64,000 nt of DNA from Zygnema cylindricum (GCA_037447655.1 JBBHKE010001625.1:56276-120275), one strand, 5' to 3'. Numbered from the stretch's first letter, positions 1 through 13,117 are shown. Notes: generated by a model not told the origin, from the sequence alone. Made by a program: numbers and translations.

Positions 1-1
1 A

Positions 2-562
2 CACCGCCAATCGCTATTAGCGTAGTGTACGCTAATTCCGTCCCACTTTTTTTTGTCCAAATTCTCAAATAGCGTAGCTTATTCTATTTTTTTCTTTACG
101 CCATATAGGGTTATTTTCTAAGTACCGTACAAAATAGAAGTACGTTATCGTTTAAATAGTGTGGTGTACGGTAAGTGTCAGACCGTACAAAATTGTACTT
201 TTTTAAGTGAAAAAATTTAATTAATGAGTTTTAGTAACCGCGGACGCATGAGATTATGCGCTCCAAAAAGGGGAAGAATTCGGGCTATCAAATATCACGT
301 TCGCACATATTCGCCCAGCAACCACGTTTCGACTGTGTGAACGTACGATTTGTGTACGATTTGTCAGATTTTGTACAAGTACCTATATTAGAGTAAGCAT
401 GTTTGCGACCGACATATATTTTTTTCAAAGACCGAAATTAGAATTATTAAACAATTAGAATGTATGTTTTTTTTCATAATTTTCAAATTCTTAATTAGCA
501 TAAACCACTGTAATTATTCCTATACGCTAAAGAAACTTCTACGGTAATAGCGATTGGCGGTG
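2..562. mobile_element. TA-flanked TIR element, family TA-1, copy 1
   Basis: The first bases (CACCGCCAATCGCTATTAGC) are the reverse complement of 543-562 (GCTAATAGCGATTGGCGGTG, except one base), so this is a short element with terminal inverted repeats. A TA dinucleotide follows the right end (563-564); the A at position 1 would be the left TA, whose T lies outside the window. The interior is AT-rich with no long reading frame, so it is a MITE-like, non-autonomous copy. Other members: 46145-46360, 46907-47405, 26667-28529. TA target duplication is typical of Tc1/mariner-type elements; that assignment is inference. Confidence 0.75.
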
Positions 563-565
563 TAG

Positions 566-2765
566 TATTGGGAGTCGCTATAACGTTGATTGCTAAATAG
601 AGTTCATGACTATGATTCCAAGCAATAATGTTGACCCGAAATCATAAACTAGCGTTAACAACAATATTCAGGTAAGCGGCCTACAACAAGCCACGTTGCC
701 TAACATATTTTAGTGTAATGGAGTCTAATAAATTGCAAAGGCTTGTAATATTGAAATAACTCTAGTTGCGATGGGAGGTGTAGCGCTCGACCCGGTTTGG
801 TTTGCCTCGGCTCGGTTTCCTTTCGGTGCAAGTTGGGGTGTGCCAATGCGTCAAAGTAATGTTTTTTTGTCGTTTCCTCAAAATTATATTTGAAACGAGA
901 AAATATTATGCCATACGAGAAATGTACAAAAACCATGGTACAATTGACGTCATCTTGAAACATTGAATGTACTCTGATCTTCGTCTTTTCGACCGTACCC
1001 AATCGCGGAATTAAACATGTTAATTGCCTGAAATCCGTTTAACTAAAATAGGATGAGCGAGAGCCGTTATGGTTAATGTTTTAATGGTTACGAGTTAATG
1101 GTTTGATTAGTCGCAATGGTTTGGTTTGTTTAAAATGAGACCGTTTGGTTTGATTTCGACCATACTTGAACCGAACAAAATTGAATTTGGGTTGAACGCT
1201 ACTGCTGTTGTATGTCAAGCAAGTTGTGTCGTTGATCGATTTGTATATTTTATGGGTTATTGTAAGATATTAAATGCTTATTAGTGGTTAGAACCAAAAT
1301 AATTTAATGCGTAGACATATAATCGTTTAGTGAAAAATCGGGTAGTTATAAATAACACCCACATTGAAGTTTCCCAAAAGATTTGATCATCAAAGAGTCT
1401 TTTACCCCACTTGTTGCACTCACCTTCACCTCTACCCCACACCATTTTTGTTAAAAAAACGTACGCATTAGTACGATAAAACAACATAAATGCATCATTT
1501 AGAGAATCACAAAGAGATAAGTTTTGTATTCACTTTGATTTTGTGGCGCAATCTTTTTTTGACCTTCGATACTCAAAGCACTTACGAACGGATGTCACGG
1601 AAGCGTTTTACAATGTTTCATTATGATGATTTTTTTTTTTTTTTTCAATTTTTGAATGCAAAATTCTAAGTCAATCGCTTGTTTCGTGAATATTTGGCGA
1701 GAAACTTTTTTCGCCTCACAAATATTTCCGCACACATTTCTGTAGAGTTATCAAGCGACTACCGGCAGTTATCGATTTATACCCATTATCGTCAAACTTG
1801 ATAAATATACAATTTTCAAGACAACAATATCAATAAACACAGATCTTGCAATATATCGACATTGAAGCTGATCCATATGCAACACTACCGAAAAGGGTGT
1901 TTGAAAAGATCGGTAACTTAGCAAGTAAATTTTGTCTCGTAGTGTATCTTCTATGTACGGATGCTAAAGGTGTTCCAATGTAGAAAAACTTATGCTTCAT
2001 TTGAAGTCGAGATTGTTTTAAACACTATATCTTGTTGTGGCATTGTAGATGTCACACATTTCATGGCTTTGTAGACCGCTAGTTTTACCATTGACGTCAA
2101 TAATTTTAGAATTCTTACGGCATGGCTTCTTGTTTTATTTGCCTTATTTCCCTCGAATTTCTTAAACATTTTTTTTTGTATTTGATTAATGAAGGAGGAA
2201 TGAGGAGAAGGACTGGTCGAGGGAGGAGGAGAGGCAACACAAGTATGAGATATCGCAATCCTACACCCCAATGCTTTTTGTTTGTGGTTTTTTTTTCCGT
2301 TCATATGCAGAACGAACAAAAAATAAAACGTACTTTTAGCGTACTTTCTTGAAAAATGATCGAAATGTAGTGAATGGTTGCTGTCATTTTTCTTCAATCA
2401 AATCATTTGCACGTACACTGTACGATATTGTACGATATTTTTTTGTACGATATTTTCAATACAGTTGACTTAACAAATCCATTCCTGAGTCCGTACCGCA
2501 TTAAAAGATCCTAAATATTAAGATTACGGATTAATATATATTAAAATATATCCCGTCAACCTCTTTAACTTATTCGGATAACTCTTTCGAATTTCCAATT
2601 TGTGAACTTGCGACAAGTTTGAGAACATTTGCCTCCAAAAGTCAATTTTTAGCGCGGGTATCCACACTAATTACGTGCTTCTTCTAAGAACCTACCTTTT
2701 TTTGTCCTTTTGTGAGATTCTCCCAACGATGATTTCAACAGCCGACTTGCCTGGGTGCTTAATTG
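566..2765. other. AT-rich non-coding stretch
   Basis: No convincing gene. Reading frames here are 60-135 codons with no recognisable domain, no good splice frame and strong AT bias. Short runs of the motif GTAC occur near 2410-2455. I see no RNA gene. Confidence 0.6.
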
Positions 2766-5110
2766 AGGTGGGGAGGAGAGGGAGAGGGGGGTAGAGGGAG
2801 GGAGGGAGATAAAAGGGAGAGACGGGGGAAGTGAGAGACGGTTGCATCTTGTATAGAGGAGAAGAGGGGAAAGAGGGGAGGAGTATAAAGGACTTGAAAT
2901 TTTCTATTTTACCCTCTTTTTTTCTCGTAATTTTTTGGCATTTCTCAATGTTTTCAATTTTTATTTTTTTGGCATTTCTTTTTTCTTAATTTACGCTTTC
3001 ATTTTTCGCCCTTCATTCAGATTCTTTTTTTTTTTTTTTTTGGCATTTTTTTTTTTTTAATCTTTTTCTTTTTTTTTTCCTTTTCTTTCAGATTTTTTTT
3101 TTTTTTTTTTTGGCATTTGGAGTTCTCTCTCTCCTCCTCCCACCCCTGCATGCCCATGTACAGATGTTTCTCCTTGGCCCCCTTCCCTCTGCTTCCCTCT
3201 TCTTACCTTCTCTCTCCTCCTCCCCCTCCTCCCACCTTCAAAAATACTCGTTAAACATCCTTGTCACTCGGCCCATCCCCTCCCCTTCCCTTTCCTTCCC
3301 TCCCCCCTCCTCCACCCAACCTTCCCTCCCCTCCTCTCACCTCCCCCCCGGTTGTCTGAGCTGCTCTTGCCCCTGTGTAGACACTTCTCCCTCCTTCCCA
3401 CTCCACCCATTCCTTCCCTCCTGCCCTCCCTTTCCTTTCCATCCCCTCCCTTCCGCTCTTCCCTCCCTCACTACTCCTTTTGTATCCTCCAATCCCCCTC
3501 CCCTCGCTTTCCTTTCCCTATCCTCCCCCCTCCTGTTCTCTCTCCCTGCATTGTACCCCCTGCCTCTCCCTTCAGTGTGATGGAGGGATAGAGAGAGAGA
3601 TAAAGAGAGAGAAATAGAGAGAGAAGGGGGGAGGGTGGGAGGGAGGGAGTGAGCAAAAGAGGGAGGGAGGTAGGGAAGAGGGAGGGAATGAGGGAGGGAG
3701 GAGGGAGGGAGAGAGAGAGAGCGGCCAAGAGTAGGGAAAAAGCGAGCGAGGGAGAAAAGAGGGAGGGAAGGAGGAAGGGAAGGAGGGAGGTAAGAAGGGA
3801 AGGAAGGAGGGAGAGAGAGAGCGGCAGAGAGTAAAGGGGGGGGGGGAGGAGAGAGAGAGATGGAGAGAGGACGGAGGGAGCGAACGAGAGTAGGAAAGGA
3901 GGGAAGGAGAGGCTCGGAGTAGGAAGAGAAGGAGAGAGAGGAAGATGCGTTGCCCCCCCCACCTCTGCCTTTAGTGTGAGTGGTTTTGGGAGAGACTTCT
4001 CCATCCCCCTCCCATCTCCTTCCTTCCTCCCCTCCCATACTGCCTCTGCTCCCTCTCTTTCCTCTTCCCTCCCTGTCCCTCCCTTGACTACCAGGTGGTG
4101 TCGGCGGCCAAACTGGACATTATATTCAAAATCAAAAACTTATTCCACTCTAAATCTAGAATATAATAAAAATTAAAATAAATAAAAAAAATTAAAAAAA
4201 AAAAAATGGACGGCCAATTTTGTGGTTACAGGGTAGAAAAAAGAAAAAGGACAAAAGGTCATTTTTATTATTATTTTGTTTTGCATGTATAACTCCAAAA
4301 AAATAAAAGGCGGAGGAATAGGAGGGGAAGGTAACAAGAATTGTAATGTTAATAATAATAATAGTAAAACCTAATAGATATAATAAGGGTAGGTGTATAT
4401 ATTAAAAAACCTGTACGGAGCCCTCTCCCTCCCTCCCAAGACCTCTTCTCAGTTCCCCCTTCCAAAACATAAGGGCACCATCAAGGGAAGCTACTGTATC
4501 TCTCCCTCCACCCCCTTTCAACCTGCCAGAAAAAAATAAAAATAAACAAATTAAAATAAAATGCATACAAAAAAAAAGCACTTCTTAGCATCTACCAAAC
4601 GAGCATCTAACCCCCAATTCTCCACTCGACCCCTCCTGCCTCCACAAAGCTCCACAATTTACCCCTCCACCCCCTCCTCCCCCCTCCATTTCCCACTCCC
4701 TCCCGCGCAAGCATAACTCCTCTCCTTGGCTGCCCCTCCTCCATTTGCTTTCACTTATTCACCATCTCCATGTTGAGTCCACTCCCGTTCCCTCCTCCCC
4801 TTCACTTCCCTCCACCCCTCCCCTGCTGCTTCTGCTTGCACTCTCTCGCTCCTCCTCCACTCCCTTGAGTACCAGTAGTATCGGCGGCCTCCCTCCGACC
4901 CACGGTGCCACCGCAACTCTTGAACCAGATCCTCCCTCCCTCCCTCCCTCCCTCCCTTCCTCCCTCCCTCCCCCCTTTCCACACCATAGGGGGGGGAGGG
5001 GCTTTTGTCCGCCGGATGCGACAAAAAGCCTCCCCTTTGTCATCTGCCCCAAAAAAAGAAAAAGAAAAAAATATGAAAAAAGAAAAAGAAAAAGAAAAGA
5101 AAAATTTAAT
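2766..5110. repeat. Alternating purine and pyrimidine tracts
   Basis: The strand switches between GGGAGA-rich (2766-2900, 3585-3945), T-rich with a repeated TTTGGCATTT motif (2930-3120), CCCTCC-rich (3120-3580, 4000-4100, 4420-4985) and A-rich (4100-4400, 5050-5110) blocks. Long frames on both strands through these blocks (up to 233 codons) encode only Ser/Pro/Leu or Arg/Gly/Glu runs and are open because the tracts lack stop triplets. No gene is called. Confidence 0.85.
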
Positions 5111-5168
5111 AAAATTATAATTTTTTTAATAAAATGAAAAAAAAAAGTTGTAGTTCTACTCAGCAACT

Positions 5169-8100
5169 CACAAACGAGACAATAAAAAGAGGTTTGCTAG
5201 GAGTGGGAGGAGGAGGGGAGAGGAGGGAGGGAAGGGAGGGGGAGGGAAGAAAGAGAGGAGGTGAAAAGGAGGACTTAAAAGAAAAAAATAAATGATAGAA
5301 GTACGCACAAGAAAAATAAATATTTATACATAAAAACAAACATATTTTAGAGTTGCCATGTCCTCCCTCCATTCTCTTCCCTTCTTCTTTTCTCCTCCTC
5401 GCTACTGATTCTATGCCCATCTTCATCAGTCTCTCCTTTTTCTCTCTTTGTCGATCTTCAATTTCATTCACTTCTTCAGCAATAATTAAAAAAAAAATAC
5501 AATTTTCACAATGTCATCACTCCGTTTCCGAGGAAATACGGAAAACATGGAACTACAGCCCAAGATATCGAGGGATCCTAAATCTCCAAATTTTCTCCAT
5601 TTTCTTCTTTTTTTTCTCTTTTCTCCATTTTCTCCATTTAGCACATCTTCTTCAATTTCCCTGTTTTATTCGTTTTCTTCATTTTCCCCATCTTGTCCAT
5701 TTTCTCTATTTTCTCTATTTTCTCCATTTTCTCCATTTTCTCCTTTTCCTCCATTTTTTGCGTTTTCTTTTCTTTTTATACTTTCCCATTTTTCTCAATT
5801 TCTTGCGTTTTCTTTTTTTTCACTACTTAGCTATTTTCTCCATTTCCTGCGTTTTGTTTTTTTTCTCTACCTTCCCATTTTGTATTTTCTGAGTTTTATT
5901 ATTTTTTTCTACTTTCCCATTTTCTCCGTTTTCTGCATTTCCCTTTTTTTCTCTACTATTTTGATTTCTCCGTTTTTTGAGTTTTCTTTTTTGTCTCTGC
6001 TCTCCCAATTTCTCCAATTTCTGCATTTTCTTTTTTTCTCTACTTTCCCGATTTCTCCATTTGCAACGTTTTGCTTTTTTTCTCTACTTTCCTGATTTCT
6101 CTATTTTCCGCGTTTTCTCCTTTGTCTCTACTTTTCCATTTTCTCTGTTTTCTGCGTTTCCTTCTTTGTCTCTACTTTCACATTTTCTCCGTTTTTTGCG
6201 TTTCTTTCTTTGTCTCTACTTTTCCCATTTTCGTTTCCTTTTTTTCCTCTACTTTCCCAATTTCTCCTTTTTCTGCGTTTTCTTTTTTTGTCTCTACTTT
6301 CCCATTTTCTCCGTTTTCTGTTTCTTTTTTGTCTCTACTTTCCCATTTTCTCCGTTTTCTGCGTTTCTTTTTTTTCCTCTACTTCCCTGGTTTGTATGTT
6401 TTCTTTTTTTTCTCTACCATCACAATTTCTCTGTTTTTTGCGTTTCCTTTTTTTTCTCTACTTTCCCATTTTCTCCATTTTCTGCGATTTCTTTTTTTTC
6501 TCTACTTTCCCTATTTCTCCGTTTTCTGCGATTTCTTTTTTTTCTCTATTTTCCCGATTTCTCCGTTTTTTGCGTTTTATTTTTTTTTCTCTACTTTCCC
6601 ATTTTCTCCATTTTCTTCGTTTTCTTTCTTTTTTCTACTTTCCCATTTTCTTCCTTTTCTCCATTTTTCTTTCTTTTCTCTACTTTCCCATTTTCTTCGT
6701 TTTTTACGTTTTCTTTGTTTACTCTACTTTCCCATTTTCTCCGTTTTCCGCATATGTCTGTCTTTTCTCTGCTTTCCCAATTTCTCCGGTTTCCACGTTT
6801 TCTTGTTTTAAAGTATCGTCGGAAAAAAGAGAAGCACCAGGAATGATTAATCGTCACAAAATAAATGTTTTGAAGGTTCTTTTTTCCTCGAATCGACGGC
6901 CCATAACGTTTGCATTCTACTGTATTACCATTAACTGTCATTCGGACACAGCGACAAAAAAAATCGGCAAAAGAAATCATTCGACAAAAATAAAATCAGC
7001 AAAAGAAAAAAATCGGCAAATGAAATAAATCGGGTTTTCCAGATTCGCTCTACGGTACAACTTCCAAATATTGTCACGACGTGGAGGAGAAAGTATTGAG
7101 TCGAAACATTTGAAAAGTTTTGGGAGTTTCCTTCACACCTTTCTTCCCTCGATAATGTAGTCTTGACAGAAAGCCGATTTGAAGTTAGAGTTGCGGTTTC
7201 GTCGGAACACAAAATATCCTTTCCCGCCCATCTTTTTTTATTGTGGTGGCTTTTTTTGGGTTTACGACAACTCCCTGAGAAGCAGAAGAAAAAAAAAACA
7301 CGAAAAACAATACACAAAAATAAAAGATACACAAAGAAAAGAGGGAGAAGGGGTAATAAAAAGCGAGAGAGACCGGAAGCCGGTTCAAAGAAAAGGGAAA
7401 GAGAGCGATGGGAAAGATGAATTTTTAAAAGAAACAGAGAAACCGCGAAAATCGAAATTCTATAAATTTTCAATTCTAAAACAAACACGGCTCTCTCAAA
7501 CTCTTTATCGAGTTTTCCGAGCCTTCAAGATTTGGATTTTACCCCGGATTCGGAAACTTAACTTTATAATACGTAAATTATTATTACATAATCTAATAAT
7601 TTTCCGAGTTTTCCTAAGGTTCGCAGACTCTCCTCAGAGTTTTTCTCGATATTTCTTCGATTTTTTCCTCGATATTTCTTTGATTTTTTCAAAGATATTT
7701 TCAGTGTTTTCTCGGGTTCTCGGGTTTCATAGGAAAAAATCTATAAATACCCTGAAAAAGCCTAAAATAACCGATAAAAAGCCTTCAAAAAACCATGGAA
7801 AACCCTTACAAGCCCTGAAACAACCCTAAAAACGCCCTAAAGAACACCACACATACTTCCGTTCTATTCCTACATACACACATTTCTTGTGTGTGTATAT
7901 GTAAAAAAAAAAAAAAAATGGGCAGGAAAAAAAAAAAAAAAGGGCAGAAAAAAAAAAAAAAAAACGAAGAAAAATCAAAATAATCCAAAAAAAATACCCA
8001 AAATTTTAGAAAAAAAAACCTTTCTATCGGTCGGAATAAATCCCATTTGAATCAATTTACCATCCTTTACTCCCCCTTTACCCCCCCCACCCCGCTCCCC

Positions 8101-8512
8101 TCCTCCCCCCCCTTACCCCCCAAGCCACGGCATTTAGGGCCACCCTCCCCCCATTTCCGGTGGCACCTCCTCAGAGCCTTTTAGGGGGTAGAGGGAGAGA
8201 AATAGGGGGGTTAGAGGGAGAGAAATAGGGGGGGTAGAGGGAGAGAAATAGGGGGGGTAGAGGGAGAGAATTGGGGTAAAAAACAATGTAAAAACGGAAA
8301 TAAAGGTTTTGGAGTTTATTGGTATTTTGAAGTTTTATTTTTTTTGAGAGACCCGAGAGGTTGTTTTGGGAGGGAAAGAGAGGGGAGAGGGCGACAGAGG
8401 GATAGAGAGGGAGAGGGGGAGAGAGGGGGAGGGGGGGAAGGAAGAAAGGGGAAAAGAAAATGGGGTGAGGGGAGAGGGAGAGAAAAAGCCAAAATGGAAG
8501 CACAGAGGCTGG
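5169..8512 (+). repeat. Dispersed inverted duplication, arm 1
   Basis: This block recurs in reverse orientation at about 33040-37404. Matching landmarks include the CATGTCCTCCCTCCATTCTC region (5357) against its complement near 37220-37240, the segment starting ATCGAGGGATCC near 5568 against 37035, the region 6810-7200 against 34430-34850, and the GAGAGACCCGAGAG-type region (8345) against 33165-33180. No reading frame is credible: coding capacity is confined to low-complexity arrays. It may be a large non-autonomous element or a segmental duplication; terminal repeats of its own were not found. Confidence 0.8.
5581..6808 (+). repeat. Decayed ~45-bp minisatellite, TTTCTCCGTTTTCTGCG type
   Basis: About 25 imperfect copies of a pyrimidine-rich unit built from CTCTACTTTCC, CATTTTCTCCG and TTTTCTGCGTTTC. 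Three overlapping frames of 194-289 codons run through the array, all Phe/Ser/Leu-rich; openness in three frames at once marks them as by-products of composition, not genes. The reverse-oriented equivalent is 36240-37010. Confidence 0.88.
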
Positions 8513-8894
8513 AAGGAATCAAATTTCCGTACATGTTCCTCCGTACATCCATTAGCTTTACTGTACTTTCTAGTGTCGATTCCTCCAATCACGGCGCAGA
8601 GCGGCCGATGGGCACGCTTTGTCCGTACGTCCTGCCGTACACAAACTGCTCCACTACCTGCCAAACATGTACGGAGATCAACGCTTCCGTAGACCAACTT
8701 TTTGTAAAGTAACCGGGAAATCCGGAAGCCATCTCTTCCGTCCGTACTATCGTACCGATGGACGTCTACGGTCCAATAGGAACGGTCGCCTGGTTGGCCA
8801 AGTACACAAGTTCCTCCATCCGTACAAATTGTCGTACTCTTTCATTTCGTGCGTACTTTCGCACAAATGGAGTCGTACTTAGCCGACTCTCTGC
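8513..8894. other. GTAC-rich non-coding spacer
   Basis: No gene seen. The stretch contains many CCGTAC/CGTAC motifs (for example 8527, 8541, 8621, 8635, 8743, 8751), the same signature that marks several TIR elements further right. Confidence 0.5.
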
Positions 8895-9710
8895 TTGTTG
8901 AAATCGGGTAAATTCATATCGCGATAATTTCGATATTCAATATATCGAATATCGATCGAGAAGACTTCTCGATATATCGTACCGAGACCAACATAAAATA
9001 TCGCGATATATATCGCGATATATAGTATTTTTTAAATTAAATATTTTATTTTTTAATATAATATGTTATTTTAGCGAAAAAAACAAATTCTCTGATACGC
9101 CACGTACAACGTGATTTTCGTTCCGTGACTTAAAGGTAGACGCCGCAAAATGTAACCGACAAAAAAGTACAAATTCTGTAATTCATGTAATTAATTTATT
9201 TGGGGTATGGTTACATGAGGAGGTCTCTGTAATAGTACGGATAGCAAAATTTCTACATCGCGTATCTTCTGAGAACAAGTTTTTGCATACGTGTTTTGAT
9301 TTGAGTGGTTCCATGTAAGATGCCGATCAAATCTCTAAAATCGTCAAAGATTTGAGAACCGACCATTTTCGTATGGAAAGCCGTACTTGCGTATTATGTA
9401 AGTGTACCGCGTCAATGTACCTCAGAGATCTCCTTCACTCTGCTGACGTTCAGGAAAAAACCGTATTCATTTCGGCAAAAAATTTACGGTCACCGTGTCC
9501 GAAGGCACGTGACTTTGGAGAACTGTGAAAATTTTCATTTTATTTTATTTTTAAATGCTTCGATATATCGAAGATACGATATATCGGCGATATATCGTCA
9601 ATGCATCGTGATATTATGATTTTCGATATATCGAAGCGATATATCGATTATTGGGTACCTGAAATTCGATATATATCGAATATCGGCAAATGGTCCTCGA
9701 TACCCAACAC
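8895..9710. mobile_element. ATCGATAT-rich TIR-like element, family CGATA
   Basis: Both ends are packed with overlapping palindromes (TATCGATA, ATATCGCGATAT, CGATATATCG): 8915-9030 and 9556-9690. The right terminus reads CCTCGATACCCAACAC followed by TA, matching the terminus CCGATACACAACAC|TA of the clean element at 41348-41750. The left terminus (TTGTTGAAATCGGG) is more decayed. No transposase frame is present. Confidence 0.55.
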
Positions 9711-9712
9711 TA

Positions 9713-10267
9713 CTCTACAGTACTGCGTGCCATTTTGCGCCCGTTACGTGACTGTGGACCGCTGTCGCCACTTCTCGATCGCGCGCTTGTGGGTCCAACT
9801 TCATTTTTCGTCGCGCATGGATTTCGTCATGGATGTCCGATTCGAATAGTGCACACGAATAACATAATAGTACGAAATTGGACATCTATGAATTTCGTCT
9901 TTCCAAGATAGGGCGGCGCAAGCTTTGGCAACCATTTGAATAAATGAAGCTTCACGATTTTGACACGTGTGTTACGAAGCTGTAATTCTCCTTTTATTAG
10001 GCTAGGAGAATAGGGTAGCTTCTAAACATAGGGTAGCTTTATACATGTGATATTAAAAAATAAACTAGCGTACATCTTTAGAAATAGTATCCAACAAACT
10101 ATTGTAGTGGAACAATTTTCTATTATGACTTAAATGCTTCAAAACATGGTATTATATGATGAACTTTTGGGAAGATTCTGGCATATGAAAAAGCCTAAAT
10201 AAGTTGTTGGGTATTTATTTTTGTGTGTCGAATCTTTGCCTTTCTTTCACCTATCTTGCTTAGATAC
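9713..10267. other. Non-coding spacer
   Basis: Nothing recognised. Two short frames of 70-80 codons near 9601-9911 overlap the right end of the preceding element and have no domain. Confidence 0.5.
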
Positions 10268-10270
10268 TCA

Positions 10271-11004
10271 GGGTGAAGTTCCATTAGACGAAAAGTGAGG
10301 TTGTTTACAGAAATTCGGACCTCTCCGTACTACGTCGTACGTCTTATTTTGTTTTAATGCGGAAAACAACATTACAGAGAATCTTGCTAATATTCTCCAA
10401 AATTCTGGGATAACAGTGAACGTTGGATATTTTTTCGTGAAGCATCCGCTTCGAAAGTTTTTGTAATTGGTGATGTACCTCGCGAGGTACATCACCAATT
10501 ACAAAAAAAATTGAGCCGTGACACGTTGCATAATTAGCATACGTGTCAATATGGCAACCAACGAAAATCAAAAAATTTCGCACACGATATATGCATTCAA
10601 AAATCCAGCAGAAAATACAAACGAAATCTCGTAACGCACATTTGTCACGCTATTTTTGTTGTCGCCCATTCGTCACACTATTTATGGCAGCTCTCATTTG
10701 TCACGCCGTCACGCGTAAAAACAGGAACCCTAAAGAAATGCGGTGGTATCTCACAAGGCGTCTGCGAAAAGTACAAAACCTGTGTTGAACAATGACCTGG
10801 TACGCACGTACATGGTACGCAAATGAAGATTTTTGGTTGGTGTGAAAATCATTGACGATTTTCAATATCAAATCTATAGCTATGTGGCACCACTCTTTTT
10901 CTACCACGTGGATTATAGACTCTTCGCAATGGAATTTCGTTCAAATTGTAGCATTATGTAATGTTGGCCGTATTATTACAGAATGTCCTAATGGAACTTC
11001 ACCC
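10271..11004. mobile_element. TIR element with TCA target duplication (PIF-like), copy 1
   Basis: The ends are GGGTGAAGTTCCATTAG at 10271 and TAATGGAACTTCACCC ending at 11004, perfect inverted repeats over 16 bp. They are flanked by a 3-bp direct repeat TCA (10268-10270 and 11005-11007). Three-bp target duplications are characteristic of PIF/Harbinger (and CACTA) elements; the superfamily is inferred because no transposase is encoded. Related copies are 11218-11978, 31184-31881 and 48340-49079. A 50-bp perfect palindrome sits inside. Confidence 0.8.
10458..10507. repeat. 50-bp perfect palindrome inside PIF-like copy 1
   Basis: Two 25-bp arms meet without a spacer between 10482 and 10483 at the centre CCTCG|CGAGG; the arms read TGTAATTGGTGATGTACC inward. 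The equivalent palindrome in the 48-kb copy is 48544-48589 with two mismatches, and a decayed form lies near 11738-11790. Confidence 0.9.
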
Positions 11005-11217
11005 TCAGTTTGTTTCAAAGCCATGTTTTGTCGAGGCCTACAAAAAATCTATAAAGAATCGCGCTAAATATACCATTTCATCATAGAAAATAGTTATTTG
11101 TACTCAAATTTGGTAAAGAAGAGTGAAATCAAATGTGAACGTCGGCTCCACCATTTTTAGAATTGGAAATATGCCATGCACGACCAGCGTAGAACCATAA
11201 ACCTTTTTTTGGCTTTA

Positions 11218-11978
11218 GGGTGGCGTTCCATCAAGAAATTGTGAAATCTTACGAACAACGTTACAGAACGCTACACTTTGAACGCTACACTTCTCGCGCA
11301 GAGTCTGAAATCCACGTGCTCAAGGTTGTAATCCACATGCTCATAAATGGGTGGTACCACGTAAGATAAGATCGTATATTGAGAATCGTCAAATATTTTT
11401 TACACGGACCAACTTCGAACTCAAAATCTTCATTTGGATACCATGTACGTGCGGACCAGAGCATCGTACCACACAAATTTTGTACTATTTGCAAACGCTT
11501 GTCAGATGCCAGCTCATTTTTTTAGGGTTTATGCTTTTTCGCGTGACGAATGAGCGCATCCCCAAATAGTGTGACAAATGGCCTGTAACAAAAATAGCGC
11601 GACGAAAGCTTGTTACAAGATTACTTTATTGATTTCTGTTGAATTTTTTGAATGCATGTGTCAAGTGCAAAAATTTTCGATTTCTGTTTGTTGCCATCTT
11701 GACACTACATTCATTATCCGACGTGTCGCGGCTAATTTTTTTCTGTAAATGGTGATGTGTCTCGTCTTGGTACATCAACATTTACAAAAACTTTGGAAGC
11801 GAATGCTTCGCGAAAAAACATCCAACGGTCATTGTTACCTCTCAAACCTTTGGATAATATTGGCAAGATTCTTTGTAATGTTGTTCGCGTATAAAAACAA
11901 AATAAGAGGTACGGCGTAGTACGGATAGGTCCAAATTTCTGTAAACAACCTCACTTTTCGTCTGATGTAACGCCACCC
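11218..11978. mobile_element. TIR element with TTA target duplication (PIF-like), copy 2
   Basis: The ends are GGGTGGCGTTCCATCA at 11218 and TGATGTAACGCCACCC ending at 11978 (one mismatch), flanked by TTA on both sides (11215-11217, 11979-11981). Its internal sequence matches copy 1 in the opposite orientation: AACCTCACTTTTCGTC near the right end corresponds to the left end of copy 1. No reading frame of note. Confidence 0.78.
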
Positions 11979-11981
11979 TTA

Positions 11982-12579
11982 GTTGTTCTTTTCCACTAAA
12001 AATCAGGTTATGTTACAATAGCGTATATTTCCCAGGTGAACGTTGAAAGGGGTAGTATTTCACAAAAGCCTCGATTATCTGAACTTCAATCATGTCAAAC
12101 AAATAAAAACAACCTTTATCGACGGCTCTTATTGGCTTCAAATGGCGTACTAAAACCTTGAAGGAATATAGTGCTGACATTTTTGTACCGCAAGCAAGAA
12201 ATCCAGGAAAGAGACCTTTCCAAACGTACTCAATTCAACGTACGGGATTCACGGCGACGCGTGTCACCGACTAGTTCGCTCGGCAACAATGACACATCAC
12301 ACAATTTACAAACGTACAGAAGACCGTTGATGAAAAAGACAATCAAATTGTTCAGCAAACGTCGTCGTGGACGTCGGCACCAACATTATTACTGTACGCA
12401 AATATTGATGCGTGTATTGGCCCCTATCAATTTAGGTTGTTTTGATATCAATCTTGTGCACTTCCATGTCTTCTGCTGCCCCCAAATTGAGAAGGATACG
12501 GACGTAGGGAAATCTGGCGACCCAGACTGAGAAGGATACAGACATAGGGAAATCTGGCGACCGGAGCAAAGGTTTCCTC
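11982..12579. other. Non-coding spacer with a two-copy 40-bp tandem repeat
   Basis: GAAGGATACRGACRTAGGGA followed by AATCTGGCGACC occurs twice with a 40-bp period (12488-12566). It directly abuts the 3' breakpoint of copia remnant 1. A 119-codon plus-strand frame (12171-12530) has no recognisable domain and runs through the tandem repeat; I do not call it a gene. Confidence 0.5.
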
Positions 12580-12840
12580 CTAGTCGATTCTTTCTTTATG
12601 AGTAAATCTTTTGGCCCCTAACCAGGCCTTGTAACCCTCAATGGTGTTATCCGAGTTCAGTTTTAACTTGAAAACCCGCTTACACCCTATCAGCTTTCGG
12701 TAAGGAGGACATTCCACCAACTCATAAGTATAAACCACCATGATTGAGGCCATTTCCTCGTTGATGGTTGTTTTCCATAGGTTTCTCTCATGACAGTTCA
12801 TCGCCTCTTTGTAAGTTTGAGGTTCATCCGGGTGAGACAA
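12580..12840 (-). pseudogene. copia-1 reverse transcriptase, N-terminal fragment
   Basis: The 86-codon frame carries the opening of the RVT_2 domain: EPQTYKEAM, then an acidic/polar helix, YELVECPP, IGCKRVFKLK and IEGYKAWLGAKRFTHKE. In the family these are the TYKEA, W.LV..P, IG.KWVFK.K and YKARLVAKG..Q blocks. The catalytic YVDD region is absent because the element ends at 12580. Confidence 0.85.
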
Positions 12841-13117
12841 TCTAGTTACCTTGTTGTTGACTTGTTTTTCTTGCAGCCTTTTGCTGCTTCTCCTTCCTCC
12901 CTCAAAATATGTCGTTGGTATAGATGGCTCTCATGGATTCCTTTTAACAGTTTCAGCTTCTCCCTTTTTCCTTGGTTCCGGTTCAATTTCCACCAAGTCT
13001 TCCGCTTCTAGTCGAGGTGTCTTTTGAGGTTCCACAGTTTGTTCTTTTCCGGTCTGATTTGTACCTGCAAGATCACCATCTTCTCGAAAACTTGTATAAT
13101 TCGGGAGCTCAAAGTCA

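Noticed and set aside
12171-12530. 119-codon plus-strand frame with basic residues
   Set aside because: No domain, overlaps a short tandem repeat, and no splice or start support.
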